Source: Siphonodentalium dalli (lineage: Eukaryota; Mollusca; Scaphopoda; Gadilida; Siphonodentaliidae). Taken from it: a stretch of DNA of 64,000 bases. The notes beneath the pieces are model-generated. The model was given only the letters and a program-made list of their open reading frames with translations. It was not told where the DNA came from and searched no databases. The position numbers and the translations under genes were made by a program. The DNA lies in the NCBI GenBank assembly GCA_032622095.1, contig CP136065.1:156745577-156809576 (forward strand), in the 5' to 3' direction. This document shows positions 25,901 through 40,900 of this stretch, piece after piece. Positions within the stretch are counted from its first letter, which is position 1; each line of letters begins with the position of its first letter.

Positions 25901-28900
25901 TTCCTGACTCGCTTCTCAAACATTCTCGATCCACGACCCTTTTGCGAGTGAAGATCCGCGACTATACTGAAACACGTGTTTGGGGAAACTGATCTATGTT
26001 CATTTTTGTCAGCCTTTAGACGAACTTTTTCGAACTCTTCTTTAGTGAGAGTCATTTTAGGAGGGTCTGGTATTCCTTGTTGAACTGCTACTGAAGGAAT
26101 TCGGAAGGCGAATAAAGGTCTAACGCCACCATCTTCCTCATACAACTCACTATCTAAGTCTGTCACGAGCGCCACATCGCCACCTGACGACGACCCTCCA
26201 ACGTGTGCCCACTTTGACGAGAACTTTTTCCGCTTTGCGAACATCCTGGCACCTCTGGCTTTCTTGTTCGCTTCTGACGTCAGAGATAGCGCGATTATCT
26301 TGCAAAGTTTCATTTGATCGCCGATGGTCGGGAAATTGGCTTCAGGATCGTCATAAAATGCCGAATCACTGAACATCTTTTCTGAAAGAGATAATGAAGT
26401 TTCGTTTGACAACTATTTATGTGGCAACAGCAGGGTTTGAGGTGTATCACCCACCCCACAATTGGTCAAACTGTTCAACAGTTGGGAATGTCATGTCTGA
26501 CACAAAATTAGTTTAGAAGTTTCACACCAAACATAAAACATATGTTTAAAACGTTCTAATAGTTTGATTATCCAACCAGTATTTAGTGGGAAATTTGCTT
26601 TAGACCAACAGTCGCATATGTTCTTACTATTGGTCAATTTTTTGACTGAAATTTTCATAAGTTATAATTTTTCCAACCTAGGATGTGCGTGTCCTATCCA
26701 ACAGTTGGAAAGTATGTTGTGTCATTTGGAACTTCCCATCCGAACCAGGGCGAGTGCAAATAGAATTTCGTGAACTATAGGGAGTTTGGTCTGGTTTATA
26801 GGGGCAGTTGGATATTTTAAGGTGGATACCCCCCAAACCGGATACCCTCTAGCCACGTTCGTGTTGACATGTCGAAGGGAAAACACCTTCGTTCTGTTCA
26901 CGCTATTCCATTTATTATGAATGTGCTTTATATATAGGTTAAGAGTCATGCGAAAGATTACACCAATGTTGAATATGATTTCAGACGAGTTTGATGAACA
27001 TTCGCCACATTCACTGGCCAGTGCATACCCATCAAATTGCTGAGGCATACAATGTGTATAGTGACAACGATGTCTCTTGCTAAATATTTTTGACAAATAT
27101 TGACCCTCGATTATATTCTAATGGATTATGTCTTCGAGAAGCAAGTAAGATCTCTGTAACCTATTTGAGTACCTTATGTTTATCTGCTTATATGTTCACT
27201 GTAGACAGTTTTTGGACCATAATTTGAATAATTTCATATATTCCGTCAGAATTTTAGATTGAAATGACCATCAGTTAAAAAATTTGAAAATATTCCAATC
27301 GTATGGTGTGTTGTGTTTTAGGCTATAAATTTGTAACTTGTTGTAATTTTGCTATATCTTTTTGAACATTCCAACTCAAAGCAAATTAAGTTTCCTGGAG
27401 TGGGATTTTGCTCTACAATTATATCATGTTCATTGTAGACAGTTATACAAGATTCAACCACAGATGGAACAGAAGTCACGATACTGTTGAAGTTTAACTA
27501 ATAATTACTTCTATCCAAACCATTCCAGCGTGTTACGCCCTGTCATATATAAGCAATATATACATATTCCTTAACAATATCCCACTTACTTTTGTCTAGC
27601 AGATCAGAGTCCGGTGACATCAGGTCTTCGTATGGTTCGACTGCAGACACGGCCAGGGAATCGGGTGGCGTTAAGCTAATCTGGACTTGAGGCCCAAACA
27701 CGTGCAATTTTCCATCATGGTGGACATCTGTATCCGTGGTAACCTCGACGTCGAGATCCCTGTCCTCTTTCTTCCACTGAGGACCGAAGCTAGGGTCGTA
27801 ACTCGGATGAAACTGACCATGCTGTATCTCGTCTAATGATGGAGGATGGTAAGGATGATGCGATTCCGCATAATCGGCACGCGGTTGTTTTTGCTCTTGT
27901 AATGACCTATTGTCCTTCACACTGAAGGTGGGAATCTGTTTTTGTGGTTGCTGCTGTTGCCATTGATTCTGAACTGGTGATATATTCTCTTTACCACGAT
28001 CACTAAACATAGCAGTAACATTCACCTGAGGTTGTCCTCCAGGCTGGAATTTCGTTGGCTTAAACATGGGAGGAGGCGGGGGTTGTTGTTGACCCGGCCC
28101 CCATTTGCCTGTCGTGACAGATGTCACTTGTTGTTGACGCACGTAACTCTGCCCATCACCTGATACCTGCTCATAACCGGAAGCATTAACATGAGTCCTT
28201 GAATTATCATCTCCAAAAGAGTATGAAGTTGAGGCAGCGTTCACTTTCGGAGCCGGTGGTGTTGGTCTCGTTTGCGCCTGCGCCAACACAACAGGCTGGA
28301 ACTTCGGTTGTGGTGCCGGTGGCTGCGAGACATGTTTCATGTGTCTGAGGTCACCTTGTGGATCCATTGACGGTCCTGTTTTCTCGTGCCTTATATCCTT
28401 GACAACGTGCTTGAGGCCATGTGAATCGGCCGGTGCCTCCACATGTACTTGTGGTTTTTTTCCGGACGCCCTGTAATGTAAAATTTCGTCCTTATTAAAG
28501 TACATGTCAACGCACGAGTTGGCTCTCAGAAAAATTACAATGATATCGGACTGCACGGTTAGGGGTCTACATGCTGATAAGCTCAAAACAAAACCAGAAA
28601 TATCTTAAACAACCTATATAATGTAACCGAGCATCGGTGTCTACATGATCGTACATGCACGCAACTGCTATATATCTACAGGATCGATTTGTGATCGTTG
28701 GTAGTGTATAGCATGGGTCTGTTGTACCGACGTTGGACATAAATTAGCATGATCCACTAATAACGGAGCACTATAGGCCCATTAGGAATGCCATAAGCTC
28801 CACGGTATGTGCCCTATATAGGTTAAGATCATTTGAAGATAATCTTCTAACATTCCTTCACAAAACGGGTGCCGAACATGAATTAATTCACCATATTTGG

Positions 28901-31900
28901 CTATGGAAACAATTTAGGCGTATCCAACAATCAACATGTAGCGAATATCTTATTTGAAATCCATTTGGACAGTTGAACTGTATTCTAAATTATGGCAATT
29001 TTTCCAATTTTGTACATAGCGCTTCTCCGAGAAAGACAGGTCACCAATGGAGGTAACAACACCTGGCAATCTCAGTCTTGTCTATCGGTTTGCTCATCCA
29101 GTTTCAGGTTACAGAAAATAATACATCTATGCATGCAGCTACATATACTCTACATGCAACGTCCGCTCGACTGTTCATTTAAACTCTGAGTCTTTTTGAC
29201 TGTTCACTTAAGGGCTGAGTCTTTTTGACTGTTCGCTTAAGGGCTGAGTCTTTTTGTGACACCCATATACTATACTGAGTTGGGTATTAGGGGATTCGAG
29301 CATGAACATATGAATAATGGTAACATGGTAATTCAATCCACCAAAACTGTTTAATAGAAACTCCACTAAAACATTGTTTACGTGTGTCAGAAATGCATGC
29401 TATGAAGTGATATCCTTTTCCTGGTGACCAAATTTATGGGTCGGTTCCATGGGTTCACTCGGAGAAGCGGCCGAACAACGTCCTGTTAATTAAGAAATAA
29501 ATACACTGCGCATCGGTATGTATATGGAATTTATCCACAAAGAAACTGATTGTAGGACGACGCGAAGCGGGGTCCCACCAGTCAATTCTGCTATACACGC
29601 CGATGCGCAGTGTATTTATTTCTTTTGTAATTCGACTCTATGTTTTGGTCGAAATTGTAGTGACAGACGTGCAACCTGCTATATAATAGCCTAGTTTTTA
29701 TCTCTACTTGGTATGATTTTCCACCAAACAGTTCTTCTCTTCGAACTGTAACGTCAAACATGACGTCACGATTGAAGGGCGACCTCTTTTCGCTGCCTCT
29801 CTGGCAAAAGTTTTCAGATAAGACTTTTGTTCTATCTTAAATATAATTCAGTATTAGTAGGAAGCCATGATATGTCTCTTTATTCCAGCTCTAGTATGAT
29901 ATTAATCAATTCAAGAGCGTTCTGAAAGTTTGAGGCGTATAGGCAGCATTGCACTGATTGCCACATTGTTTGTGCAATTTAGAATATCTAGAATTGTACC
30001 ACAAAACGAAGTTCATGTATCCACGGGAATACAGGCTACATACTAATCAGGACGAGCCTTGTATGTAGGTTCAGGGCAGGTCCTATTACAATCGTATATC
30101 TATAGTACACAACTTTTCCATTTATCTCGATTACGCGACTTCTGGCTGGGCCGCGACGTATTTGACACGAGTTGTTGGTGCTCTGTAGTATGTAGTATAA
30201 AATGCATGCACGCTTCATCGGACGATGCTTGTGAACCGATAACAAAGTTAGCTGCTCTCGACCAATCATAATAGTTGTTTAAATATGACCATATGGTACA
30301 TACATGCAGCTATATACATGTACATAACATTTGTGTCTACCTGAAAATTTCAAGCATCAGCTCGTTTGAGGCCTGATCCACGAACTCCATCGCTAACTCG
30401 TGAGTCTTTCCTGACACAGGTACACCATTAATGCTCATCACGATGTCTCCCTCCCTCAGGTCATTCATGTTGGCTTTCCCCTTCCGGCGTACCTGCAATG
30501 GAAAATTGGTGGTTAGTCGGTCAGGTTTCCATATCTACATTTTGAATGACTAAATGGAAAGACCCTGCATGTTGGAATATCCATGCTTTCGCATCGTTAT
30601 ACCACATTTATACCAGGTGTTGTGTATTGTCGCGTTGTCTGGCGATCAACCATCCGTTGTTCGACAAGACAATTATCGTCTTGCAAGACTGCATGACGTG
30701 AAAGCGGACTTGTTCAAACTTCTTAACATGTGGACGAAACACCAACATGGATCCATGCACAAGACAACCCCTAAATTCCACCAACAAGCTTACAATAATA
30801 GGTATAGGCTGATACCACGCCCGCTTAGCGCGTGTGTACATTGCGTGGATAGACGCGTGTGTCAAATACACGGGCTCTATACATAGCAATGCATGTGGTG
30901 CGTATGTGTGTGATGAAGAGGGTTCGTGTGTGTATATAGTAAAATTATATATATATATATACCTTTAACACGGGATCTATACATATCACCGTAGTCATGT
31001 GTGCGAGGGTGAGCGTGTGTGTGCATATATATATATACCTTCACAGAAAGGCAATACATCGTGTTTATTTTTAAATATTCGTGTACCACATCTGTATGTG
31101 TGTCTCTGGTGTTCTTATTTTTCATTTTATTTCTTTCATATTTCTTTTGGTTATTTGAAAAAAAGCACTCCTTTAGCTTCTAAAGCTCAAGAAAATGTTA
31201 AGATAAGGTCGGCAATTAAAGTCAATAGCCACTTGGTATCCAAACCACACCAATGCACTATCCGAAACCACATAAACGAAGAAATGAAACCAACACATAG
31301 GCTGCACTGGATGTACCTCCTCGCGTGCATCAAATCGCGATATGCGAAGCTATATTCTCTGACTGTTACTCACCTTTACGTAATATCGGATCACTATATG
31401 CTCTGTGTGGGTCTGTGCAGGTAATTAGCGGAATAGTTAACATAAGCGCTATCAGATATCAGATTCTCGAATGGCATGTGGTGAAGTGTTTCATGGGCGT
31501 TGTCTTGATTAAGACTTAATGCAGACAACTCGGATGTTTCAGACTGGAATTGTTAATTCTGGAACTATGAACATAAAAAAAACCTTGGGGCAACTAGTTA
31601 AAAATAAAATGTATATATTATGAGGTTCGGCACAGCAGCAATGTTATATATTTTATGCCTCCGAAACATGGCGAGCATTGCTCTTAGAACATGCTTGGGA
31701 CTATACAACACACCAGGCGCCTATTTTTAGAAGCAAATTTGATTTTTGAGACAATGCAAATGATATAAAATTTGCATTGTCTCAAAAATCAAATTTGCTT
31801 CTAAAATAAAATGGTTTTAATATATTGGATCGTTTTCGTCCCGATGTTTTGAAAACGAAATGGTCTGAAGAATGTGCGTGTCTAAAAATATTGTTTTTCC

Positions 31901-34900
31901 AGACTCGATCGCTGAATCATATCGAAAATGGAGACGCGTGGAATAATAACGTGAGATAAGCTTCTCTGGCTTTACTCTGTCGTTTCAATTTGTGTAGCAC
32001 TGGGCTGACCATTTTTTCCACTGTTGAACAAATATCAGCTTAAAAGATTCAAAAGATTTGCATATATTGTGAACAGAACATCTTTTAAAAACTGTAGGTA
32101 TTGTTGAATTTCAAAGGTAGATAATTCATACCTCAGAATTAGGTGACATGTTTTTGAACAGATAACAATATTTTTAAAAACTAAATAAAATTCAACTGTA
32201 GTTGAATCCGTATGGAAATCACAAAAACAGAGAGCTTGTGTTGTTATCTGCTACAATCAATGATTTATTAATTCAAATAGATTTACTTTGTTAAAAATAT
32301 GGATATTCTTTTGAAAACTAGGAAGAGTCATTTTTAAGGATTTGTCCATCATTGCTTATAGTATCTGTTTCCGCAAAATTATCCAGTACTTGTACTAGAT
32401 ATGTGTTCTATCTTTCTGATTAATACAAGTTTGAGGATATATCTTCAATTCTGGAAGAATAAGTTTATGAATAAAATGCCATATCAATGTTGAAATTACC
32501 CCGTATGTGCCACATCAGCCTTTTATTTACTAAATATGATCGATGAGTAGTTCCCTTCGGAAATGCTGAGATCATAAGTTCAACAAATGACCATAGGTAG
32601 CTTGTTGAACTTATTATCTGAATATTTCCCACCAATTAATAGGAGTCATTCTGCACTTATCCCTTTCAGTGCCAAGTCTGATTTTTGTATCAACCCATAT
32701 TTCCTTGATCATTTTTCAAATTTATTGATTATAATAATGTGATACATTGATGGAAAGAGCTCTTAGAGCTCTTTCCGTTAATGTATTACATTATTATAAT
32801 CAATTAATTTGAAAAATGATCAAGGAAATATGGGTTGATACAAAAATCGGACATGGCACTGAAAGTGTTATATTATCTGGTCGTATAGGTCTGTCGTCCT
32901 CGACAACCCTCCAAGTGAATAGGAGACCATTCACATGTATACTTGAATAACTGGTTGGTAGAATCAATTTAATATAGAAAGTGTTAATCTCCTAGGTAGT
33001 TTGAATCCTGGTGTCATACTCTATTTTTGTTACATCCAGAGTTCAGGTTCCGTATCAAAAATAGGTCGATAGATACCTTAAATGCTGTTAAACTGATTTG
33101 ATATGCCCCATGAAAACTTAGTCAAGTCATAGAAGTTAGAAAAATCGCCTCTCGATATTTCCTCAACACAGGAATATTGCTCAGCGGGGATATTGATAAC
33201 AGCGGGGATATTGTTCAGCGGGGATATTGATAACAGCGGGGATATTAATAACAGCGGGGATATTGGTCAGCGGGGATATTGGTAACAGCGGGGATATTGG
33301 TAACAGCGGGGATATTGATAACAGCGGGGATATTGTTCAGAGGAGATTTTGAAAACAGTGGGGATATTGTTCAGCGGGGATATTGATAACAGCGGGGATA
33401 TTGGTCAGCGGGGATATTTATAACAGCGGGGATATTGATAACAGCGGGGATATTGATAACAGCGGGGATATTGTTCAGCGGGGATATTGATAACATGGGG
33501 ATATTATATTATATTGTATTGAATGATATTATATTGTTCAGCGGGGATATTGTTCAGCGGGGAAATTGTTCAGCGGGGATATTGATAACAGCAGGGATAT
33601 TTATATAACAGCGGGGATATTGTTCAGCGGGGATATTAATAACAGTAGCGGGGATATTAATAACAGCGGGGATATGGTTCAGCGGGGATATTGGTAACAG
33701 CGGGGATATTGGTAACAGCGGGGATATTGATAACAGCGGGGATATTGTTCAGCGGGGATATTGATAACAGCGGGCATATTGTTCAGCGGGGATATTTATA
33801 ACAGCGGGGACATTGTTCAGCGGGAATATTGGTAACAGCGGGCATATTGTTCAGCGGGCATATTTATAACAGCGGGGATATAATGATAACAGTGGGATGT
33901 TGATAACAGCGGGGATATTGATAACAGTAGGATATTGATAACAGCGGGGATATTGATAACACCGGGGATATTGATAACAGTATGATATTGATAACAGCGG
34001 GGATATTAATAACAGCGAGGATATTGATAACAGTAGGATATTGATAACAGCGGGGATACTGATAACACCGGGGATATTGATAACATTAGGATATTGATAA
34101 CAGCGGGGATATTGATAACAGCGGGAATATTGCTATATAATTTTGGGAATGTGTTCAGATTTTATAAAACATGTAGGCCTATGTATTTATATCGACCTAC
34201 ATCTTATCCTCCTTCCACATTTGGAGACTCAATTAGCCACACCGTTTTAATTCACACGTACTGTCATTGATGACATCCTCCTCAACTTATCTCAAGTGCA
34301 TATCTGTTAGTACTTAAAATTGACCCCCCACACAAATAGAACCAGATATAAACTATAAGCAAAGTGGAGAGATTCGTCGTTGATATATAACAACGATGTG
34401 TGCATGCTACCGGTATATCAACATTATAGCTGTAATTGCAGAGAGTTGATGCGCTCCAACATATGCGCACACATATATATTCATGTCAATCTCGCCTGAG
34501 CTAATTGCAATGATATATGTCAAAAGGCGTGACGAACCAACTTTTTACGAACCAAGTCATAATGCCCTGCCATCTACGAGAGTTAACCCTTTCTATACTA
34601 AATACTCATTGGCGAGTAGTTCGACCATGTGTCGTTTGTTGAAATTATTATCTAAACATTTCCCTCCGATAAATAGGCTTCCTTCTGTTGTGTACTTTTA
34701 TTATCTGTTGCCTGCTGATGTTTCCTAAATAAAAACCTCCAGATGAACAATAGACCATTCAAATATATACTTTTATAACTGACTGTTATCATGTATTTAG
34801 CATAGAAACACACCTGAAGGCAGTGTGGAGAGAGTTCTCATCTGACGAATTTAGTATGTTTCTAATACAAGTGAATGAGGATGCATAGTGTATCTTTGGT

Positions 34901-37900
34901 TACATGTAAACCCAGTCGCCATCCCACCCCTTGAAAATTAAGTTGTTGTATTTCATTGTCTTATTAATTAGACGCAATGCCAAAACTATCAACTGAAAGA
35001 ACTAAAGCAAATTCCTATAAAACATATATACAAGTACGGTCTTAGCCATGGGCATGCATGGTATGCTTGGTGATTGTATCCCATACAATAGAAATGAAAC
35101 AAAAGACGTGCTGTCCGCTTCACTCCAGACTCGTTTTTTGAAGGTTTGACAGGGAACCTTATCAAATCGAAACAATAACACGGGGAATATATTTCTTAGT
35201 TATTATCTGTTCTTTGGTAATGTACTTCACTGTAGGTGAAAGTCCCAACTCGAAATTGCATGCTATACTGTGATACTGTGAGCCGATATCAACGGGGATA
35301 TCAACAATGTATCCGGCTACGTAGATATCAATATGAGCCCTTTCACCAAGTTTTGAGCTGCGTTTCATACAATCTGAACATTAAATTATGCCATGAATCT
35401 CTACTTTTGTCTAAAGTCCGTAGAGATCATATTCCAAAAGTATAAAAACCTTGGAATTTTTTGAAGTTTTGACAGGGAACCTTATAAAGCCGAAATAATA
35501 ATTTCTTAGTTTTTATCTGTTCCTTAATAATGTACTTCACTGATGGTGAAGTTCCCAACTGGAAATTTCATGATTTAAGTGTATTTGTGAGCGATTTTGC
35601 TTCACGTTCCTTACAATTATGGAACTTCTCCTGGATAAATAATTCAATGTTTTTTGTTTTTTTTTGCGATATCGGCTCACAAAAGTCACAGAAAAGCATG
35701 CAATTTCGAGGTGGGACCTTCACCTAAAGTGAGGTGCATTATTAAGAAACAGATACTAAAGTTGAGATTCATGGCATGATCTATCTGAACATTAGATCCA
35801 ATGCTGACAACTTGACACATAACGGTTCTACCGTTATATTGGAACATCAGGATTAACCACTTCTTCCGAATGTTTTATGTAAATTGTGTATTTGCATTTA
35901 TATGAGCCAAATGGTTTATTTCAACAAAGCCCTGTATTGAAGCATATAATCAGAATATTCGACGAAAGACACCATGCGCATTTCTAATCCGACATACAGT
36001 AATGCCCTAAGTAATCGACCCCTTAACCACAGCAGAATTATGGGTAACTTTTCAGGATTTAGTCGGAAATATGGCTTGTTGCCATTCATCGGAAAGTTCT
36101 CGGGAAGAGCTTTCCTGTGAATGACAACAAACCATATTTCCGACTAAATCCTGAAAAGATACCCATAATTCTGCTGTGGTTAAAGAGTCGAATCAGTCGA
36201 TTACTTAGGGCATTACTGTACACGTATACCTTGGATATGCCCGCGTCTTTACCGAAGGTGTTTCACCCCACTGTGCTTTCCTATCACTCTTTGTAAGATA
36301 ATAGTGTTGGGTTATGCGATTATTCCAAGATAGTGCGTCAGATATGACGTAGAATTCAGTTACCAGCAAGGGTAAACCGCGATCTACCGCGCTATGTTAT
36401 TGCATATACTTGAGCGTTCCGTTTATTATTGCCGAATGCCGCGATTTTTATTTAACATACAAAATGTAAATATGTCAGAAGAAAAAAAATCTGGGATTTC
36501 GTTCTAAGATCTACTTTGCTCTCGAGTTATGTAAACGATGCTTAGTTATAACGTTGACTCTTTCCGTCCAACAGTTACGTTGACCGGGAATCCATCTATT
36601 TCCATGACATACAACGATATATAACCGATGAGCGTATTATTCGCTACCAATAAAAGGTACGCATATCTTTCTGCAAGTTGAAGTTCTGATATATTTTGTT
36701 TGGTAAAATAGCCCATAGCTACATGTATGTACGACAATGAACGCTGCCATCAGCTGAGAACGGCGACGTGGCTAGATTTACTTTAAACATATTTTATTGT
36801 GAATTATTCAATTTACAAAGGGATTGGGGTACAAGTTACAGAAACTTACAGGAGACCCCTCTCCCGATACAAAGTTGAAATTACAGTATTTGTTTATAAG
36901 ATGACAGAGTGTTTACAATTGCTGTTTAATACATAACTGAAAATAAAGAAGATAAAGGTTATAATGGTAAGAGTGTGGACTGAGTGTGTTAATTGTCAAC
37001 CGTCTCTCTGGATACATAGCTACATGAATGTACGACAATGGACGCTGCCATCAGCTGAGAACGGCGACGTGGCTAGATAGGCTCTGTTATGGTGTCCAAC
37101 ATGGAATTTCAAACCCCCCTCCCATTGAACTAGACCCTAAATTTCCATTGGAATGGATTTTCCAACTGGCACCTCAGGCTTTCCAACTGTTGGAAATGTT
37201 CAAACCACAGTAATGCTCTAATTAATCGACTCCTTAAGGGTCAGATGCACGTTTTGCCAAAATTTCCTGGTATTTCAAAATGTATTTTCTCTAAATCTAT
37301 CAGGAATATCTTTGTGAAATTTTGTACAAGAGATTATTGTGGTACCATACATAAGAACCATTGGACATTTGGTTATTATAATCTCATTTACATTACTTTT
37401 ATGGCATGAAAAATCTTTAAAATTTCACTGTGTTCAGGTACCGAGAACTACTGTAAAACAGATTTTTTTCGAAAGTGCATTTCATATATACATGATATCA
37501 TATCTGAAGATCATGAGAGGAGACTTAATTTTTCTTGATTCATGAAATTAAATGATTATTTTCATTCAGAAAGACAACTACCATAAATATTTTTTTATTA
37601 TTGAGAATTTTCATGCCATGCTTGTTGGTCATTGAAAAATTGGGCTCAGTTGAGTTCTGGGTCATGGGTTCATAACCAAGTTAAATCTGACCACCATATC
37701 TCTTAACACTGTTGCCTAATTTCTGTTGATTGCTCCCTGCTTGAGTGGACAGCACCACATTTGAACATTTGTTTTCATTGGGCTGGCATATTTGTGACTG
37801 CTTTATTCTTCATTATAATACATGGGGTATGATGCTATAATATGCAATTAAAAAGCTAACTCAACATTATGATACAAATGAAGCCTCCTCTCATGGAGTC

Positions 37901-40900
37901 AAGACAATAAGCTATTTGATGGTTGACATGTTGTTTGAAATTATAAATTTTTCTGGCAGTTCTCGGTACCTAAAGGGACAGAAACGAAACAAATATTTTC
38001 AACCTCTCAAATGTATTAAAATCCATTATTGTTATTGTCTCTTTATAATTGCTCTGATTATATATATAATGAAAAATTATCATATGTAAAATTCAAGATT
38101 TTTCACCAGATAGATCCAGAGAAATTCTTTGTTGAAAATCACTTGCCATTTCTGGCTGGATTTACTGTGATTTATGCAAAACGTACGTCTCCCCCTTAAA
38201 CACAGCAGAATTATGGGTAACTTTTCACGATTTAGTCGGAAATATGGCTTGTTGCCATTCATCGGAAAGCTCTCTGATGAATGGCAACAAGCCATATTTC
38301 CGACTAAATCCTGAACAGTTACCCATAATTCTGCTGTGTTTAAGGAGTCGATTAATTAGAGCATTACTGTATATAACACACCCTACAGTTGGAGATTTTC
38401 CAACTGATGATATTAAAAGGTACTCAATCCGATTTGCTGGTCCCCATATCATCAGTTTCCAACAACAACAACAACATTCTTTGAATTGCCATTTATCAGA
38501 ATCGATTAATTGCCCAATAATGCTAGCCACAGTCAACTAAAGTATAAAATTGCCCAAAACCTGTTATTTATCAACATTTTGTTCAACGAAATATTGCCTG
38601 TTTGTCAAATATCTGACACAAAAAAGCCACTTGATTTTAGAGTTATCCCTCTTCATCCGCAATTTGATCCGAGACCGTCTTCTCGTCGACTTTTATTGGG
38701 CCACAGCATACACATATTATGAGTTCATACTAACAAACCAACACCGACAAGGTCGTTATGTGATATGAACTAGCGACTGAACTGACGCCAACCCGCAAAC
38801 AAACAACCCATGTCATTATAAAGGCCAACAAAACCCGTGTCACCATACGAACAGGGTTGGCGATATTTTAGACAAATGTATACATATTTTTTTATTTTTT
38901 GTTTTGTCAAATGAAAATATGTTTTGCCATTGGCAAGTGCATGGCAGAGCTAACCCTGCATACGAATACATGTTTTATTTTCGCTCTTAAGCACTTCTCA
39001 CTATGCAATTGTATGGTTTCAGAATAAGATTCGGACTGATTGCTTAGTCGGTGAGGTGCATAGCTCACCAATGTGTATAAGACGCCCAGCGATAGCTTCT
39101 CGATTCCCACTCACTTCCAATTGGTGTCAGAAGCAAAGGGAGCTGAGGTGAACTCAGTGCTCGGGTATAAGTTTGTCAGTGTTTTGTACCGTGGTTTGAA
39201 GTTAATTTAACTATATGTGCGATCTTTCCTTCCGAAACAGAACAGACATCGACGTGAAATGGCATATCGACTGAAAATGCTGAACTCAACTTTGACCAAG
39301 CATTGAATAAAAAAACTTTTTTTGACCATAATAAAATTGAATAGATTCTGCATTATTATTATGGAGTACAAATTGTATGACAGTTTTTTAACTTTGCAGG
39401 TCTTAAGGTTTGTCGTCAAGGGGACATGGTTATATACCGATCCATCTCATGTGGCCAGAAATAATTCAAATTTATATATGGAAATACGAAAAATGTACAT
39501 GGTTTATAACATTTGATTAAATTTATTCCAAGCCTCAAGGTTATTTAACTGTTATTAATTTGAGTCCAATACGTGGAGAGAAATAGCAAAAGTTGTGACT
39601 AAACAATCGGTGTATTATGAAACTCAATTGATATCTGGAGTGGAGACTTGTGTCCTAAAGCCACACGGTGGTTTGCGCTCCAAAATACACCTACTAATAT
39701 TCGCTTTTTAATTTTTCCCGGTATCAAAATAGGTCGATAAATACTTGAACTATCTTTCTATGAGCATTATATTTCACAGAAAGGCGCATTGAAGTAACAC
39801 AAAATACAACTATGAACAGGATGTTTGGGTCCCAAACAAAAAACATTTGCACGGCATGGAACAGAAAAAGAGCGTTCCATGTTAGTATATTACACGGGCA
39901 TGGCTCATTCGAACCTCCAAATTATGTCTACGTTATTTGGAGGGACGGATACGATAGGTCCATAAATACACGAAATATTGGTATGCCGTCTACATATGCT
40001 TTGAAAAACACTTGCCAAAGTCACAACTAATTTCCAGCAGTTCTCAATTTTTCGCCCGATGTCAGACAAACGTTCTTTATTGCTACCATATCAGGAATAG
40101 AATAACACTGAACGCTCTTTAATGTTCCATGTCGTGCAAATGGCTGTTTTTTGTTTGGGACCCAAACACTTTGTTTACAGTTGCATTTGTCATTACTTCA
40201 GCGCGACTTTTTGTGTTACATAATGCTCATAGAAAGGTAGTTTATATATGTATCGGCCTAGTTCAATAATAGTATTCGTATTTTGGAGCGCAAACCGGCA
40301 TGTGGCTTTTAATCCCCAATTTGGTAGAAATTAAGATCGTTTGTTTCACTTATGTGCGAAAAATTGAAAACATCTGGATAACAGCTTTGATGACGGCAAG
40401 TACATGTATTTATCAAATCATATGAAGCCGGTATATAAACATTTCGTGCATTTTTAAACCTATCTTATATACCTCCTTCCAAATTACGTAGACAAAATTT
40501 GGAAGCTTGAATGAGCCAGGTCGGTTTAAGTCCAATTATTAATACATGTTAGAACATGCTTCCATATAATTATTTCTGTCGTTGTTATATACATATAAAC
40601 TATGCGTAATGGTATTTTGTATATACAAGCATAACGGACTAAATCTGTAACAGCTTTCGATGGAGGTCGACTCACAAATGGATGCCATCTGTCGACGTGC
40701 CAGGATTTTTGTACTAGTGTATGGTATTCCACACCTGTTATTATGTGGTATCGCGATCGCAAATCATTGTTACGTGCTGCAACACATACACATGCCATTT
40801 AATAAGCCAGACAAGCAATTCAGACCTCTCTAGAGTTATAAAATGGCGACGATCACCCATGAACACGAGATCTAAAAAGCTTTTGCCAGTACAAACGCAC

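Noticed and set aside
31374-31412. 39-bp in-phase candidate micro-exon of the SYNPO2-like gene on the - strand
   Set aside because: It has an acceptor, a GTGAGT donor and phase 0 on both sides, but it would insert 13 residues into the PDZ core between VSK and VRRKGK; chance is more likely.
33176-34133. Repetitive SGDIDN-coding tract or CRISPR array
   Set aside because: The 16-bp units break the frame and there are no unique spacers between repeats; it is a minisatellite in an intron.
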